This document shows, in pieces, positions 35,001 to 43,626 of a DNA stretch of 64,000 bases (positions within the stretch are counted from its first letter, which is position 1; each line of letters opens with the position of its first letter). The DNA comes from Erpobdella octoculata (taxonomy: Eukaryota; Annelida; Clitellata; Hirudinida; Erpobdellidae). A program made the translations under genes and the position numbers. The stretch spans positions 36,719,270 through 36,783,269 of the forward strand of contig OZ022238.1 of NCBI GenBank assembly GCA_963978895.1. Reading direction: 5' to 3'. A model generated the notes under the pieces. That model did not search any database, was not told where the DNA came from, and saw nothing but the letters and a program-made list of their open reading frames with translations.

Positions 35001-38000
35001 ATGAGGAGCGAGCCAATATTTCAAATTTCAGCTTGATTGGATGACAAAAAGTAAGTTTATTTTCAATTTCAAGGTTTGCAAATATTCAAGCAAGTAATCA
35101 AAGAAGCAAGTGAGCAAGACCGCCAGTAAAGTTAATATAATTGTGGGACGTGTTGGTCTAGTGGTATAGACACTGACTTTGAAAGTCGGAGGACGTGGGT
35201 TTGACTCCCGGTCCTGGCACGTAATTTCCTTGAGCTCACTAATTTGCATGTGCTCACGTCTACTCAGCGTTTCATCCTTTAGTGGTCAATAAATGAGTAC
35301 CAACTTCAGTTGGAGGTTAAAGTCCTTTGTGCACTTGTGGAGCTAGCGAGTAGTGTGCGGGGCTGAGCGGCGCTGTAAAACATTGCATACGCGTTAGTCT
35401 TATCTGCAAGTTGCCAACATTTTAAAGCGCCCTTTAAACGGCTTCTGTTGCCCACGGCGCAATATAAATTGTCTAAAAAAAATTAAGGGATTTAACAATA
35501 AGCCGTAAAAACGAGGTTTTTTTCACAAATTCCTTATATTTCAAGATTTGCCGGCTTTTCACTTATTGCAAATTTTTCTTTTAAAATGACATTTATTGAA
35601 TTTATATATGCAAAAATTTATTTAATTGTATTTGATTTGTTTTTGGTTTAAAACATATATAATTATTATTTTTAATTACAAACATTTTTTTCAAAAAATT
35701 TTAAAACTTTATTAGAATGCATTGTCATATATTTCAAATTTCAGCTTGATTGGATGAGGAGAAGTTAGCTAATTTTCACTTTCAAGGTTGGCAAAAATTC
35801 AAGCAAGCAAGACCAGCAGCGAAATTAACATAATGGATTTAAATGAAGACTTTTAAGCGTTTTTCAACACCAGGAAAAACATAACTTATATCCATTAACT
35901 TTATACTAATTTTAAGATAGTTTTTAATTTTTTAAAAATTCAGTTTTTAAGTTAAAAAACAAATAAAAAGTAATGCTACAAACAATTAATTTTCAAGACT
36001 TACCAGATTTTATGCTCAGATATGAAACTTGGAAATTGGTTTACTAATTCTTCTTCTTTTCTTCTTTCTTTTCCGGTTTTACGTCCGTTTTTTTCTGTGC
36101 TAGCATGGGTTGGACAGTTCCTTCCAATTTGGTGCCTCCATTCATCTCTATCCTGCACCATCCCAGCCCTAAGATTCACACCACACATCATCCGTTCTGT
36201 TCTTTACATGTGGTACAAATTCTCTGCCTTCACTGGCCAGCTCTCACTGCCATATACCAGCACCATCTGTATGCAAGTTTGGTAAACTTGACCTTTAACT
36301 TTTAGCGATGCTCCTCTTGAGGTTAAGATTGGAGCCAACTTCCTGAACTTTGACCACACACATCTAACTCTTGCTCTAGATGCTTCTCCAGCTCCACCTC
36401 CTGCTGCAATCATATCCTCCAGGTAGTAGAATCTGTTAACACATTCCAAATTCTGACCCTCTCCCAGTGATATTTGTTGCAGCACATCAGGACTCACAAG
36501 ATTTCCTCCTTGGCATTTTGCACAGCAGAAGTCACTAGTTTCTTTGAGTTTGCCCTTAATCTTGCTGCACTTCCTATGTACCCATGCATGGCATGAAGTG
36601 CATTTGATGGAGTTTGAACCTATTCCTCTGCTACACACCCCACACGGGTACTCTCCTGACTTAGCCGGTTGATCCAAAGTAGCATCTCGACATCTCATGA
36701 CTTTAGTTTTGCCCAGATTTACTCTAAGTTCTTTCTCTTCCAAACCTGTTGTCCATTTCTTTATCTTCTCAACTAACATTTCTTCTGAGTATGCCAGCAG
36801 AACCAGATCATCTGCATACAATAGCTCCATAGGTAGGCCACTTCTGAATGTCCTGGATAATGCCTCTAACACAATGATGAATAACAACGGACTGAGAACA
36901 GAGCCTTGATGAACCCAAACTTTCACAGCAAACCCCTTGCTCACTTTATAATTCAACTTCATCATTGTTGATGTATCTGCATACATGGCTCCTATCACAG
37001 AAATCAGTCATTCGTCCACACCTACACTTCTGAGAGCCCACCACAAGACCTCTCTGGGGACTTTGTCAAATGCTTTTTCAAGGTCAATAAATGCCATCCA
37101 CAGGTCTTTATTCTTTACCCCATACTTTTCTTGAAGCTGACGAACTATGAAGATAGCATCTGTAGTTCCCTTTCCTGCCATAAACCCGTGCTTCATGTCA
37201 TCAATCTTGACAATCCTCCTCACTCTGGCATCCACCACCCTCTCCAGGATCTTCATCACATGTTCTAACAACCTGATTCCTCTGTATGAACCACATTCCA
37301 GAGCATCTCCTTTACCCTTGTAGATATTCGCACTCATAATTTTTTGTAGTCCAATTTTAATTATATTGTGGTGAATAAATGTATTATTCAATTTAAAGGT
37401 ATTTAACACTCTATCTTATTATAATGTAAGTATTGCCCAACATTTGACTCTGATGATTCTTATCCTGACACCATATTGATAGTTTCCTCAAAGGCTGCTC
37501 GTTTTGAAAGCGCATCGACATATTTTGTTTTTGTTTTTGTTTTATTTCTGGTGGGAGGCCCTTTTGGTGGGTGGCCCAGGGCCCGGACCCCTTGGGTCTC
37601 CCTGAATCTGGCTCTGGTTATATAAATGTGTAGGGTAGGTACTGTTATGTTGTAAAAAGGATTTTGAAGTTGTTTGCTTTATGAAATTTATTTATTAATG
37701 AATGTAAGAAATAGAAATTTCAAGAAACGAAGTTTTATATTGATTATTCAGAAAAATCTTTTGCATGTTGTCATTTTTGTAGCAGGTGTTTCTGAGCTGG
37801 AAAGTGTAAATGTTTTCAAATGTTATTGAATATGAAATGATTTTTTTGTGTTGAACTAAAGCTTTTCTTATGTTATGTTGTCTTAGATGAAACATACATT
37901 TGTAATATATGTTTTAACTATTAGCACTTTGTTACAAGATGGCATGTAAATATAATTAAACTTTTGAAGAGTTTTTGTATCATTTGATGCGACACAGAAG

Positions 38001-40459
38001 TGTTTTATTGTAGATTTAATAAAGTGAAATATTTGGAGCTGATTACTTCTTGAATGAAATATTTAAAACGATGCTTATTTGGTTAAGCACAGGAACGTAA
38101 ATTGCGGGAGGGGGAATTTCCTGCCCCCCCCCCCCTGATTTTTGAAATTTGAAATTTTTTACCTATAGTTTACTATATATATTTTTTAATTTTAACTTTA
38201 CTCAACCTTGTGATGATTCAATCCTTCTGGCGTGTTTAGACAATTTGCCCCCCCCCCCTTGATTTCCAAAATTTAATTTTTTTTTCACCTAGAGTATATT
38301 ATATAAATTGTTAATTTTAACTTTACTTAACCTCGTGATGATTTAACGCATCTTGGAATCCTTTATGTGCGTGTAGACAATTTTATATCTGAGCTCGATG
38401 CTAGATTTACCAGTAAATGCAGAATAATAAATTGTGTATCACTGTTGGTCCAAAGTTTTGCTGTTTTCTGTGCCAAAACGCAATCAGCGAACTCATGGAA
38501 CTTTACCCTATTAATGGTATAGTGATATTGATACAATGTTGATTCTGTCACAGCTGTCTACATCAAAGTTATTATTATTTATTACACAAAAATAAAACAA
38601 AATTCTACACACCCCATTATGGACATCTTTTTTTACTAATCCTGTACTTGCCCCTGCAATATGATTAAATCATTCACCCTTCTTATACCCAGTGGTGGAT
38701 ACAAAAATTCGTGAGAGGTGCAGAAATTTTTCACATTCTCTTCAAGAAAGCTGATGACTGGTGAGGGGTAGTCAGAAGTATTTTCCAAATTTTTTTCAAA
38801 GACTTCCACTTTCTCCTCACAACAAGCTACTGTCATTTCCCAAAAACCAGGTATTAAACCCAAAAAATATCAATTGATACTCAGGTGGGGGATGCATCTC
38901 TCCACCCCTCCCTCCTTGTACCTACATATTTATATAGATATAAAGGTAATATGTGTATGGGAGCATTTGCTTATTATTATTATTTATTGTATCTAAAACA
39001 AAACAAGAGTCTTGCACTAAGAATGCCATTAACAATATGTTAAATTAAAAAAGTGTTTTTTTAACAATGCTCTGAAGTCCTCATTTAGAACAGCACTTCG
39101 GATAGATTTAGGTAGTTGGTTCCATGCACCGGGCCCGGAAACAGCGAATGCTCGTTTACCGAAACTTCGACGAGTTCTTGGGATGACAGCGTCACCATGG
39201 GAGGACGAATGTAGATGTTGACGACCAGAATGAGAGGAGCACAGGCTTATCATCCGTGTCATGTAGGCAGGGGCACGATTTGTTAAGATATTGTAAACCA
39301 GTAAGCAGAGTTTTAAGGTCACATCTAAGCCGCAGGAGCAACATTTGGCATGCATGTAGACTTCATTGATAAAAATATTTTGAAAAATTAAAAAAATCTG
39401 TTATTTATTTGATGTTTCATTGGCTAAAAGAGAAAAAACTAAGCAAAAAAACTCGGGCAACACCGGGTAACCCTGTCAATAAGCTATATAATGGCGGGAA
39501 CATTTTGCCCCCCCCCTGGAAAATTCTGAATTTACGTCCCTGGTTAAGCATTGTAATCTTTAATCTGATTGCAATTATTATCTCATATTGATTTAACTTA
39601 TTATAATTTCCTTTGTAATTTGAACGAAGAGTCGGTTAGTTAATCTTTTAAAATCTTTTGAGTTTTTTCATGTGAAGTTTAAATGTTTTAATTCAAAAGC
39701 AATTTTCATGACTATTGTGAATTTTTTGTATAAAGACATGTATGTTTGTTCTAATACAATTGATAAATTTTGTTTCCTATTTAGAATTAATGTTGTGAAA
39801 TCTGTTAAATTGAGCCATGCTCTGTTTCAACAGATGGAGGTTGAGTTTATAGCAGACGTAGATGAATGGCAGACGTGGCCAGGATTCCTCATCTTGATAT
39901 TTCGTATTTGCATCATGCTCTGGTTTCTATGGGAGCTTCGGCTGACATTTCTGGCAGATGTTGGATTTATGAAGTCAAGGTTTTATCTCCACTTTGGGGC
40001 AGGCTTTCTCGTATGGTTCATCTACCTTCCTATTGTCGCTTTTATCTGTTCTCAAATTTCTACCTTCTGGAGATACAAAACTCTTCTTAGTAATTCCTTT
40101 TTATTCTAAACTATGAAACATACATAGATATATGTTAGCGGTACCCTAATTTGAGGAATTAAAATATTTCTTCAGGCATGTGCTACTCAGCTGACTTCTT
40201 ATCATTTTGCGTCACCATTCATCTTCTTTGGCCAACCCAGAAGCATTTATGTTTCAACTCTCAAGATAACAGAGGTCTCAATTATAGAGGAAAATATTCT
40301 CATGCCAAGGGTTCGTTTTTTCTTTTAATTATCATTTTCCAGGAATATGAATAAATTAATATTTAATATTGAATTTTTTAATTTTTTAATTTTATTTCAG
40401 GTTTTAGTAATAACTTTTGGCTCCCTGATGATGATGATGATGATTCTAATGAATTTTAA
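19195..40459 (+). CDS. GPR180/TMEM145-family seven-transmembrane protein
   Basis: Five exons with GT-AG introns and consistent phases: 19195-19685, 26966-27512, 39834-40089, 40176-40310 and 40401-40459; 495 residues. An ATG start at 19195 gives a hydrophobic signal-like segment, then a lumenal domain ([24 protein letters not shown], paired cysteines, N-glycosylation sites) closing with [17 protein letters not shown]. Transmembrane segments follow: [20 protein letters not shown], a second and third in exon 2 around FSKDGVG, a fourth ending FVWNL, two in exon 3 after DEWQTWPG (including [20 protein letters not shown]), and a last one in exon 4 with HLLWP. The tail is acidic (six Asp). This matches the GPR180/TMEM145 branch of the GOST superfamily (Pfam GpcrRhopsn4), which acts in Golgi and surface membranes. 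Length is close to TMEM145. Which paralogue it is was not resolved. Confidence 0.88.
20348..20417. repeat. (TA)n microsatellite
   Basis: Pure (TA)n of about 70 bp directly before the tandem SINE units. A similar tract (about 21250-21304) follows them. Confidence 0.98.
20424..21250 (-). repeat. Three tandem, identical 297-bp tRNA-derived SINE-like units
   Basis: Units start at 20424, 20721 and 21018; the third is cut at about 21250. By eye copies 1 and 2 are identical throughout, and copy 3 as far as it goes. On the minus strand each has a tRNA-like head with an A box TGGCTCAGTTGG (20576-20587) and a B box GGTTCGATTCC (20519-20529), so RNA polymerase III could start there. The array lies in intron 1 of the GPR180/TMEM145-family gene, on its antisense strand, between two (TA)n tracts. 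Confidence 0.85.
21305..22208 (-). mobile_element. Non-autonomous hAT element with BED-finger remnant
   Basis: Inverted ends TAGGGAGTAACCGA (21305 and, inverted, up to 22208), with subterminal CCGATTAATCGG palindromes near both ends. AT-rich 8-bp flanks match in 7 of 8 bases. On the minus strand around 21480-21660 a BED zinc finger is recognisable (CLVCNEKL, then [17 protein letters not shown]). The rest of the transposase is absent. Confidence 0.75.
22209..22514. repeat. AT tracts around a short non-autonomous element
   Basis: Between two (TA)n runs lies about 200 bp starting 'aaatctcgtgtcatagtgtttgaaattg' with the common 'acggctgaaccgattttta' motif, ending 'gacagacagagaaacaaacaaactgacactca'. 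This resembles short Helitron-like repeats of invertebrates. The ending recurs inverted at about 25670-25710. Confidence 0.5.
22515..25410 (+). mobile_element. Near-complete hAT transposon
   Basis: Terminal inverted repeats CAGTGTTGGGTA (22515) and TACCCAACACTG (to 25410). Both ends are lined with repeated GATTTGAAATCAT words (22530-22690 and 25258-25400), probable transposase-binding sites. It is inserted in a (TA)n tract; the flanks TATATATA / TATATGCT match only in the first five bases. It carries its own three-exon transposase gene. Confidence 0.88.
22771..25143 (+). CDS. hAT transposase, three exons
   Basis: Exons: about 22771-22955, 23188-24596 and 24780-25143, with GT-AG introns and matching phases (0, then 2). 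Exon 1 encodes a BED finger ([20 protein letters not shown], then LRHLK); its start ATG 22771 is separated from the finger by an apparent frameshift in a T run near 22845. Exon 2 holds a basic nuclear-import-like stretch (PRKKPKTQ) and the RNase H-like core ([47 protein letters not shown]). Exon 3 has the dimerisation domain ([15 protein letters not shown]). The enzyme cuts and pastes the surrounding element. Apart from exon 1 it reads through cleanly, so the copy is young. Confidence 0.85.
25415..25628 (+). mobile_element. tRNA-derived SINE with (ACTTT)n tail
   Basis: The head is tRNA-like with an A-box region (TGGTCATGTGGTAAAGCG) and B box GGTTCGAATCT. A unique body and a pentameric (ACTTT)n tail follow. 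It begins five bases after the end of the hAT at 22515-25410. Not a tRNA gene: the arms do not pair properly and the body continues. Confidence 0.8.
25675..26345 (-). pseudogene. SAP-domain gag fragment
   Basis: Starts around ATG 26361 ([19 protein letters not shown]), then shifts frame at about 26302 into [20 protein letters not shown] and an acidic, Asp/Glu/Lys-rich protein that runs open to 25675. The last residues are encoded by a simple repeat and are not native gag. The first 60 residues form a SAP-like DNA/RNA-binding motif, like the one at 5739. Plus-strand open frames here are antisense. Confidence 0.7.
26385..26583 (-). repeat. 5' LTR of the minus-strand retroelement
   Basis: Begins TGT and ends ACA on the minus strand, 199 bp, directly before the primer-binding site. 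It holds a GTATAAATA-like box and AATAAA. Confidence 0.75.
26618..27790. repeat. Related repeats flanking exon 2 of the GPR180/TMEM145-family gene, with a hairpin
   Basis: A segment starting near 26618 (aatgcccaacgcttttatcc...tacatttgtatataagc) recurs at about 27640-27760 in direct orientation. Its first 55 bases also occur inverted at about 27554-27612, so 27554-27700 can fold into a long hairpin just after the splice donor at 27513. It looks like a short foldback or MITE pair. Confidence 0.7.
27870..28235 (+). repeat. 46-bp minisatellite
   Basis: About six full units of TCCACACTTCATACATCTAT + ATAAACATAGGATATTATAA + TATTAT, then shorter, decayed units. In intron 2 of the GPR180/TMEM145-family gene. 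Confidence 0.9.
29258..30817 (-). mobile_element. hAT element, copy 1 of a head-to-head pair
   Basis: Inverted ends TAAGCWTCTGCGTCCCG and an exact 8-bp target duplication ATATATAT (29250-29257, 30818-30825). The transposase reads on the minus strand: TATA box TATAAATAA at 29993-30001, then a short leader and a BED-finger start. GATACGATACGAT-type subterminal repeats line the ends. The catalytic core is deleted. Confidence 0.88.
29785..29922 (-). pseudogene. hAT transposase first exon (BED finger start)
   Basis: From ATG 29922 the minus strand encodes [17 protein letters not shown], then [13 protein letters not shown], the first half of a BED zinc finger. The later His ligands and the rest are missing. 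The second copy (31530-32863) lost this region altogether. Confidence 0.7.
31530..32863 (+). mobile_element. hAT element, copy 2 of a head-to-head pair
   Basis: Ends TAAGCATCTGCGTCCCG / CGGGACGCAGAAGCTTA with an exact 8-bp target duplication ATAATTAC (31522-31529, 32864-32871). Same family as 29258-30817 but in the opposite orientation and with a larger internal deletion. A promoter-like TATAAATAA lies at 32419-32427. A (TA)n tract of about 70 bp (31930-31997) grew inside it. Confidence 0.92.
32872..33186 (+). mobile_element. tRNA-derived SINE, 5' part (split by a MULE)
   Basis: tRNA-like head with A box (TAGCACAGTGGT) and B box (GGGTTCAAATCT), then a central domain (CCTTTCATCCTTCACTGGTC + GATAAATGAGTACCAG) like the one widespread in mollusc-type SINEs. 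Its tail (catacatacatac, about 34925-34943) lies beyond the inserted MULE. It starts right at the target duplication of the preceding hAT. Confidence 0.82.
33187..34915 (+). mobile_element. MULE with long inverted repeats, non-autonomous
   Basis: A 1729-bp element flanked by an exact 9-bp duplication ATGTTAATA (33178-33186, 34916-34924), the length expected for MULEs. Inverted repeats of about 400 bp on each side (33187-33600 and 34490-34915) match closely. The centre keeps pieces of a transposase. It lies in the tail of a SINE. Confidence 0.92.
33618..34354 (+). pseudogene. MULE transposase with deleted core (FLYWCH start, C-terminal end)
   Basis: Exon 33618-33730 ([14 protein letters not shown]...GTCVNR) splices at GTAAGT to about 33794 ([15 protein letters not shown]), together a FLYWCH-type zinc finger. 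An alpha-helical stretch follows to about 34020. The next open segment (about 34085-34354) begins [20 protein letters not shown], the MULE C-terminal motif. The DDE core between them is missing, so it cannot transpose itself. Confidence 0.7.
35143..35475 (+). mobile_element. tRNA-derived SINE
   Basis: tRNA-like head (GTTGGTCTAGTGGTATAGAC A-box region; B box GGGTTTGACTC), then the same central word CTTTAGTGGTCAATAAATGA as the SINE at 32872, and a GGCGCAATATAAATTGTCT + A-run 3' end. The 3' end resembles those of CR1/L2-type LINEs, a likely retrotransposition partner. Confidence 0.78.
35480..35850 (+). repeat. Second copy of a ~350-bp direct repeat
   Basis: This segment (aacaataagccgtaaaaac...agcgaaattaacataat) repeats the sequence now split between about 31390-31529 and 34940-35142. 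The first copy was interrupted by the hAT, SINE and MULE insertions; this one is whole and shows the pre-insertion state. Confidence 0.75.
36003..37345 (-). pseudogene. RTE-type LINE reverse transcriptase fragment with PHD-like finger
   Basis: Minus strand: [20 protein letters not shown] (about 37330), [33 protein letters not shown], a TGA near 37000, then [11 protein letters not shown] and [13 protein letters not shown] (catalytic YADD). After the polymerase comes a Cys/His finger ([26 protein letters not shown]), then [26 protein letters not shown] and a basic end at about 36003 after another stop. It is 5' truncated and lacks the endonuclease. It lies in intron 2 of the GPR180/TMEM145-family gene, antisense to it. 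Confidence 0.85.
38090..39542. mobile_element. Non-autonomous hAT element with poly-C subterminal tracts
   Basis: Ends CAGGAACGTAAATT / AATTTACGTCCCTG with an exact 8-bp target duplication GTTAAGCA (38082-38089, 39543-39550). Runs of 7-13 C occur just inside both ends, and a subterminal block of about 120 bp is duplicated on the left. It contains a LINE fragment (38970-39360). Confidence 0.9.
38970..39360 (-). pseudogene. CR1/L2-like LINE 3' fragment
   Basis: Minus strand shows [47 protein letters not shown] and ALLKKHFF, the extreme C-terminus of a CR1/L2-type reverse transcriptase polyprotein, followed by an (AAT)n-type tail. It is nested in the hAT at 38090-39542. Confidence 0.75.
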
Positions 40460-41004
40460 TGTTTGTTTTATATCTCCATCTTGTTCTGATGGTGTCCTGA
40501 GTGTGATAAATTTATTTTTGGTTCAGTAGGACAAAATAATTGTTACAAAGACTCATGAAACATCTGCCAAATTTTGATAAAATCTTTTGAAATTTTTAAG
40601 CAATTTTTTTATTGTTGAAGTTTTGAAAGCTTTTTTGTAGGTGTGCATGAATTAAAGAGTGAGTTGGATTGGTGTGACGTCCATGAAATAATTTATAGTC
40701 GTTTGAGGTGCATGAAATGAAAAAAATTTTGACTGAAATCATTCAATTCTGGTCATTTTATGAGGTTATTGGTACTCGTTAAGTTGTAGAATTTGAGTTG
40801 CGGATTTTTAATTAATTACTATACTGCGTGTTTTATTTACATAATAAAATATTTTATTGAACTAAACATGTACATTCCTTGCTTCAGTAGCATCCATTTA
40901 AAAATTGTTCTTTCGCACATAATGGAGAGCTGAAACATGGCACAAAGTTTGTTTTCTCTATTAAGTTCTAAAATGAAATATAACTGATGGTAAATAAATA
41001 TGTA

Positions 41005-42134
41005 CAGTATAATCCCTCTATAAAAGACTACATGGGACCATAAAAATGGGTACATAATATCCAAAGTTTGCTAAATCCAGGGTATTAACCCATTAACGGT
41101 TACGGTTGCGAAAACTTAGTATTTTCGTATAGTAGTGACCATTAATGGGTTAAAGCAAATATTTTTTCATAGTAACTGGTTTTTCCTAAAAGTTACAATG
41201 GAGAAACAAATTGCATTTATTGCTCATGAAACATCAGTGAGCCAATCATTCTAAAGTAGTCTATCAACTTTTTCTGGTGTGCAAGATAGGAAACAGCATA
41301 TTCTGTGGTGGCATCCAGCTATTCAACAGTTTTAATTACACAGATTATTGTTTACTGTTATTAATTTCAACTTGTGAAAATGTTTTATTTTCTAACTGCT
41401 CATAACAATTTTTTATTCGATCCAGCATGAATGCTTTATATTTCTGAGACATGTTTAAAAAACTTGAAATGAAATAAATACAAACTCGCACTTCCGCTGT
41501 TTCAAACACATGCCGACAGTCGACAGAGCTATGCTGGCTAATAAATGCAAGAAAGCAGTTATGCTATCATCCTGCCATCGTGGGTTCAAATCTCAGTCAC
41601 GGCGAGGCGTAATTCCGTTGAGCAAGGAATTCACTCACACTGCTCAGGCCAACTCAGCCTTTCATCTTTCACTGGTCGATGAATGAGTACCAGTTTCGTG
41701 ACTGGGATGTAATAGGGTTCGACACATTCCGATTTTGGAGACACGTGCGGGTGCAGGTAACACTGTGTGATCCCATATGCACGAGCAGTTCCTGGTGCTG
41801 CTGTGGTATTATCAATACGAAGTAGCGCCCTAATGTTCAATACATTTTTTACAACCGAGTCTCAGAATTGGGACACTAGACAGTCGATACTTGGGTGTCA
41901 TTTTTTTATAACTACGGTTGCAATAAACGTTTATTGTATTGGTCATTTTTGTAAATGGGTTAAATAATCCCTCATATACATGGGAAATTTTTTAATTGGT
42001 ACCAATATTTTAGTGCATTGTAGCCTAATGTACATTATATTCGGGGTAATATAACAAAGGGAAGATAGGCAAAAGTGAAGGGACCAAAATTTCAGTATGT
42101 TATGTCCAGGATATTTTATAGGGGGATTATACTG
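41005..42134. mobile_element. pogo-like MITE 1 with nested SINE
   Basis: Ends CAGTATAATCCCTCTATAA (41005) and the inverted ATAGGGGGATTATACTG (to 42134), each next to TA. The TIR style (CAGTATAAT...) and TA target fit the pogo/Tigger branch of Tc1/mariner. No transposase. It lies between the convergent GPR180/TMEM145-family and DLEC1 genes. Confidence 0.8.
41540..41850 (+). mobile_element. tRNA-derived SINE, 5' truncated
   Basis: Same family as the SINE at 32872 (GGGTTCAAATCTCAGTCACG, TCACTGGTCGATGAATGAGT and a gccctaatgttcaataca end). The tRNA-like A-box part is missing. It is nested in pogo-like MITE 1. Confidence 0.8.
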
Positions 42135-42450
42135 TATATAGTAGTAAATTTATATTTAGTTTTTCATATGTTTGATTCTGCTTTCACTACGTCCATATAA
42201 CATCAATTCCATCCTTACAACTGCAGCTGTGTGTCTCAATCTGCTTGGTGAGGTATTATTGCAAGTACCAACTTGCCAGTGTACTAAATGTTTTTATAGC
42301 ATGCATTGAACCAGCATTAGCTGACCATGGTGGAGTTTATTATGTCTTCTTTTTGTTTTATTGAACGATAAATGATTGTCATGCAGGTAGAGTGAAATTA
42401 AAGAACAAATTATATAAAACATTCATTTTTGTAACGAACTTTTTTTAAAC

Positions 42451-43574
42451 TTAATTTGTTTTAAAATATTCATCACATGTTCCCATTCCATTCACGATGA
42501 TCTCTTTCATGGATTCATTCAAAATTCCTCTGATGTAAAACTTTGCCCTGTACTGCTTCACTTCTCTGTTTCAAAATAATAATATTATTGTTTATTTTTT
42601 TAAACAATTTTTAAATTGTTGAACTTTTAAAACTAATATGATTATTTTATGAATACATTAATCCAGCCATTTGTGACAAATCAAAACATAATATATAAGA
42701 TTTATGATCTTTACTTTGGCATGAAACAAATTGTGAGAATTGTTGAGTTTGCAGAGTTGTTTGTTCCAAGTTTTCCATGTATGGGATGAACGTGAATATC
42801 ACAAGAAGAATCTTCATCTGTAATTTTTAATTTGATTTTCATCTAAGTTTGGCTTTTTGATGAATTTTAAGCAACAAAAAATATTAGATTTTTTCTTTAA
42901 AATTTAGAAATTTATCAGCTAATTTAGGATGCTGAAGACCAATGCAGAACTTGAAAAATTGTTCTAAAAAATATACATAATTATTTCATCTGTATTAGGA
43001 TCCAGTAGTTTAACCTGGTGTGCAGGACCAGAAAGAAGGTGAAGAAGAAGGATTCGATAGTTTGATTTCTTTTGTGAGTGTCTGGTGAATGTAACAACAT
43101 CCAAAATCAATGTCACTTTGAGACAACTGAAACTTTGGTAGTAACACGGTTGCATAAAGAGGCAGCTCCATCTATAGAAAAATCATCAATTATTACAATA
43201 AATTTATTATGAACCAAAATCAATTTCTCCAAAAAAAGATTTCATGCTGCCTTGTCGAATTGTAGAATGTTGTAGCCTGTGTGGAATTGTATCTTCATGC
43301 AATCAATGAAGTTTATGGACTTTTGCCTATCATTATCATCATCATCACCACTGCCATCATATTTTAATGGGGTGGTGGTGTTTTTTTCATATGCAGGTGT
43401 CTTCATCATGTTTGAACTCAGCAGAAACACAACTTTCAACTGAAATTCAAATTTTTAAGCATTATTTTACAACTTTAAATTTTAAACTTAACCTGGTGAA
43501 TTTGTTATGAGATATTATTGCAAAGAATGTAATTATTCAGGTGTTACATAGAATTAAATGTAATTTGCAAAATA

Positions 43575-43626
<52 letters not shown>

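Larger units (their letters stand above)
31175..37616. mobile_element. Candidate old hAT hosting the nested elements
   Basis: The left edge (CATAGCCGGATTAAGC, 31175) and right edge (GAATCTGGCTCTG, to 37616) form imperfect inverted ends of the CAGAGCCGGATT type common in hATs; GGCCC-rich subterminal sequence lies inside both. The 8-bp flanks ATTATATG / GTTATATA match in 6 of 8. Inside are a later hAT, two SINEs, a MULE and an RTE LINE. The pairing of the two ends is inferred. Confidence 0.5.

Noticed and set aside
41090..41155. Short palindrome acccattaacgg...accattaatgggtt as a regulatory site
   Set aside because: It lies inside pogo-like MITE 1 and is best explained as internal transposon sequence.
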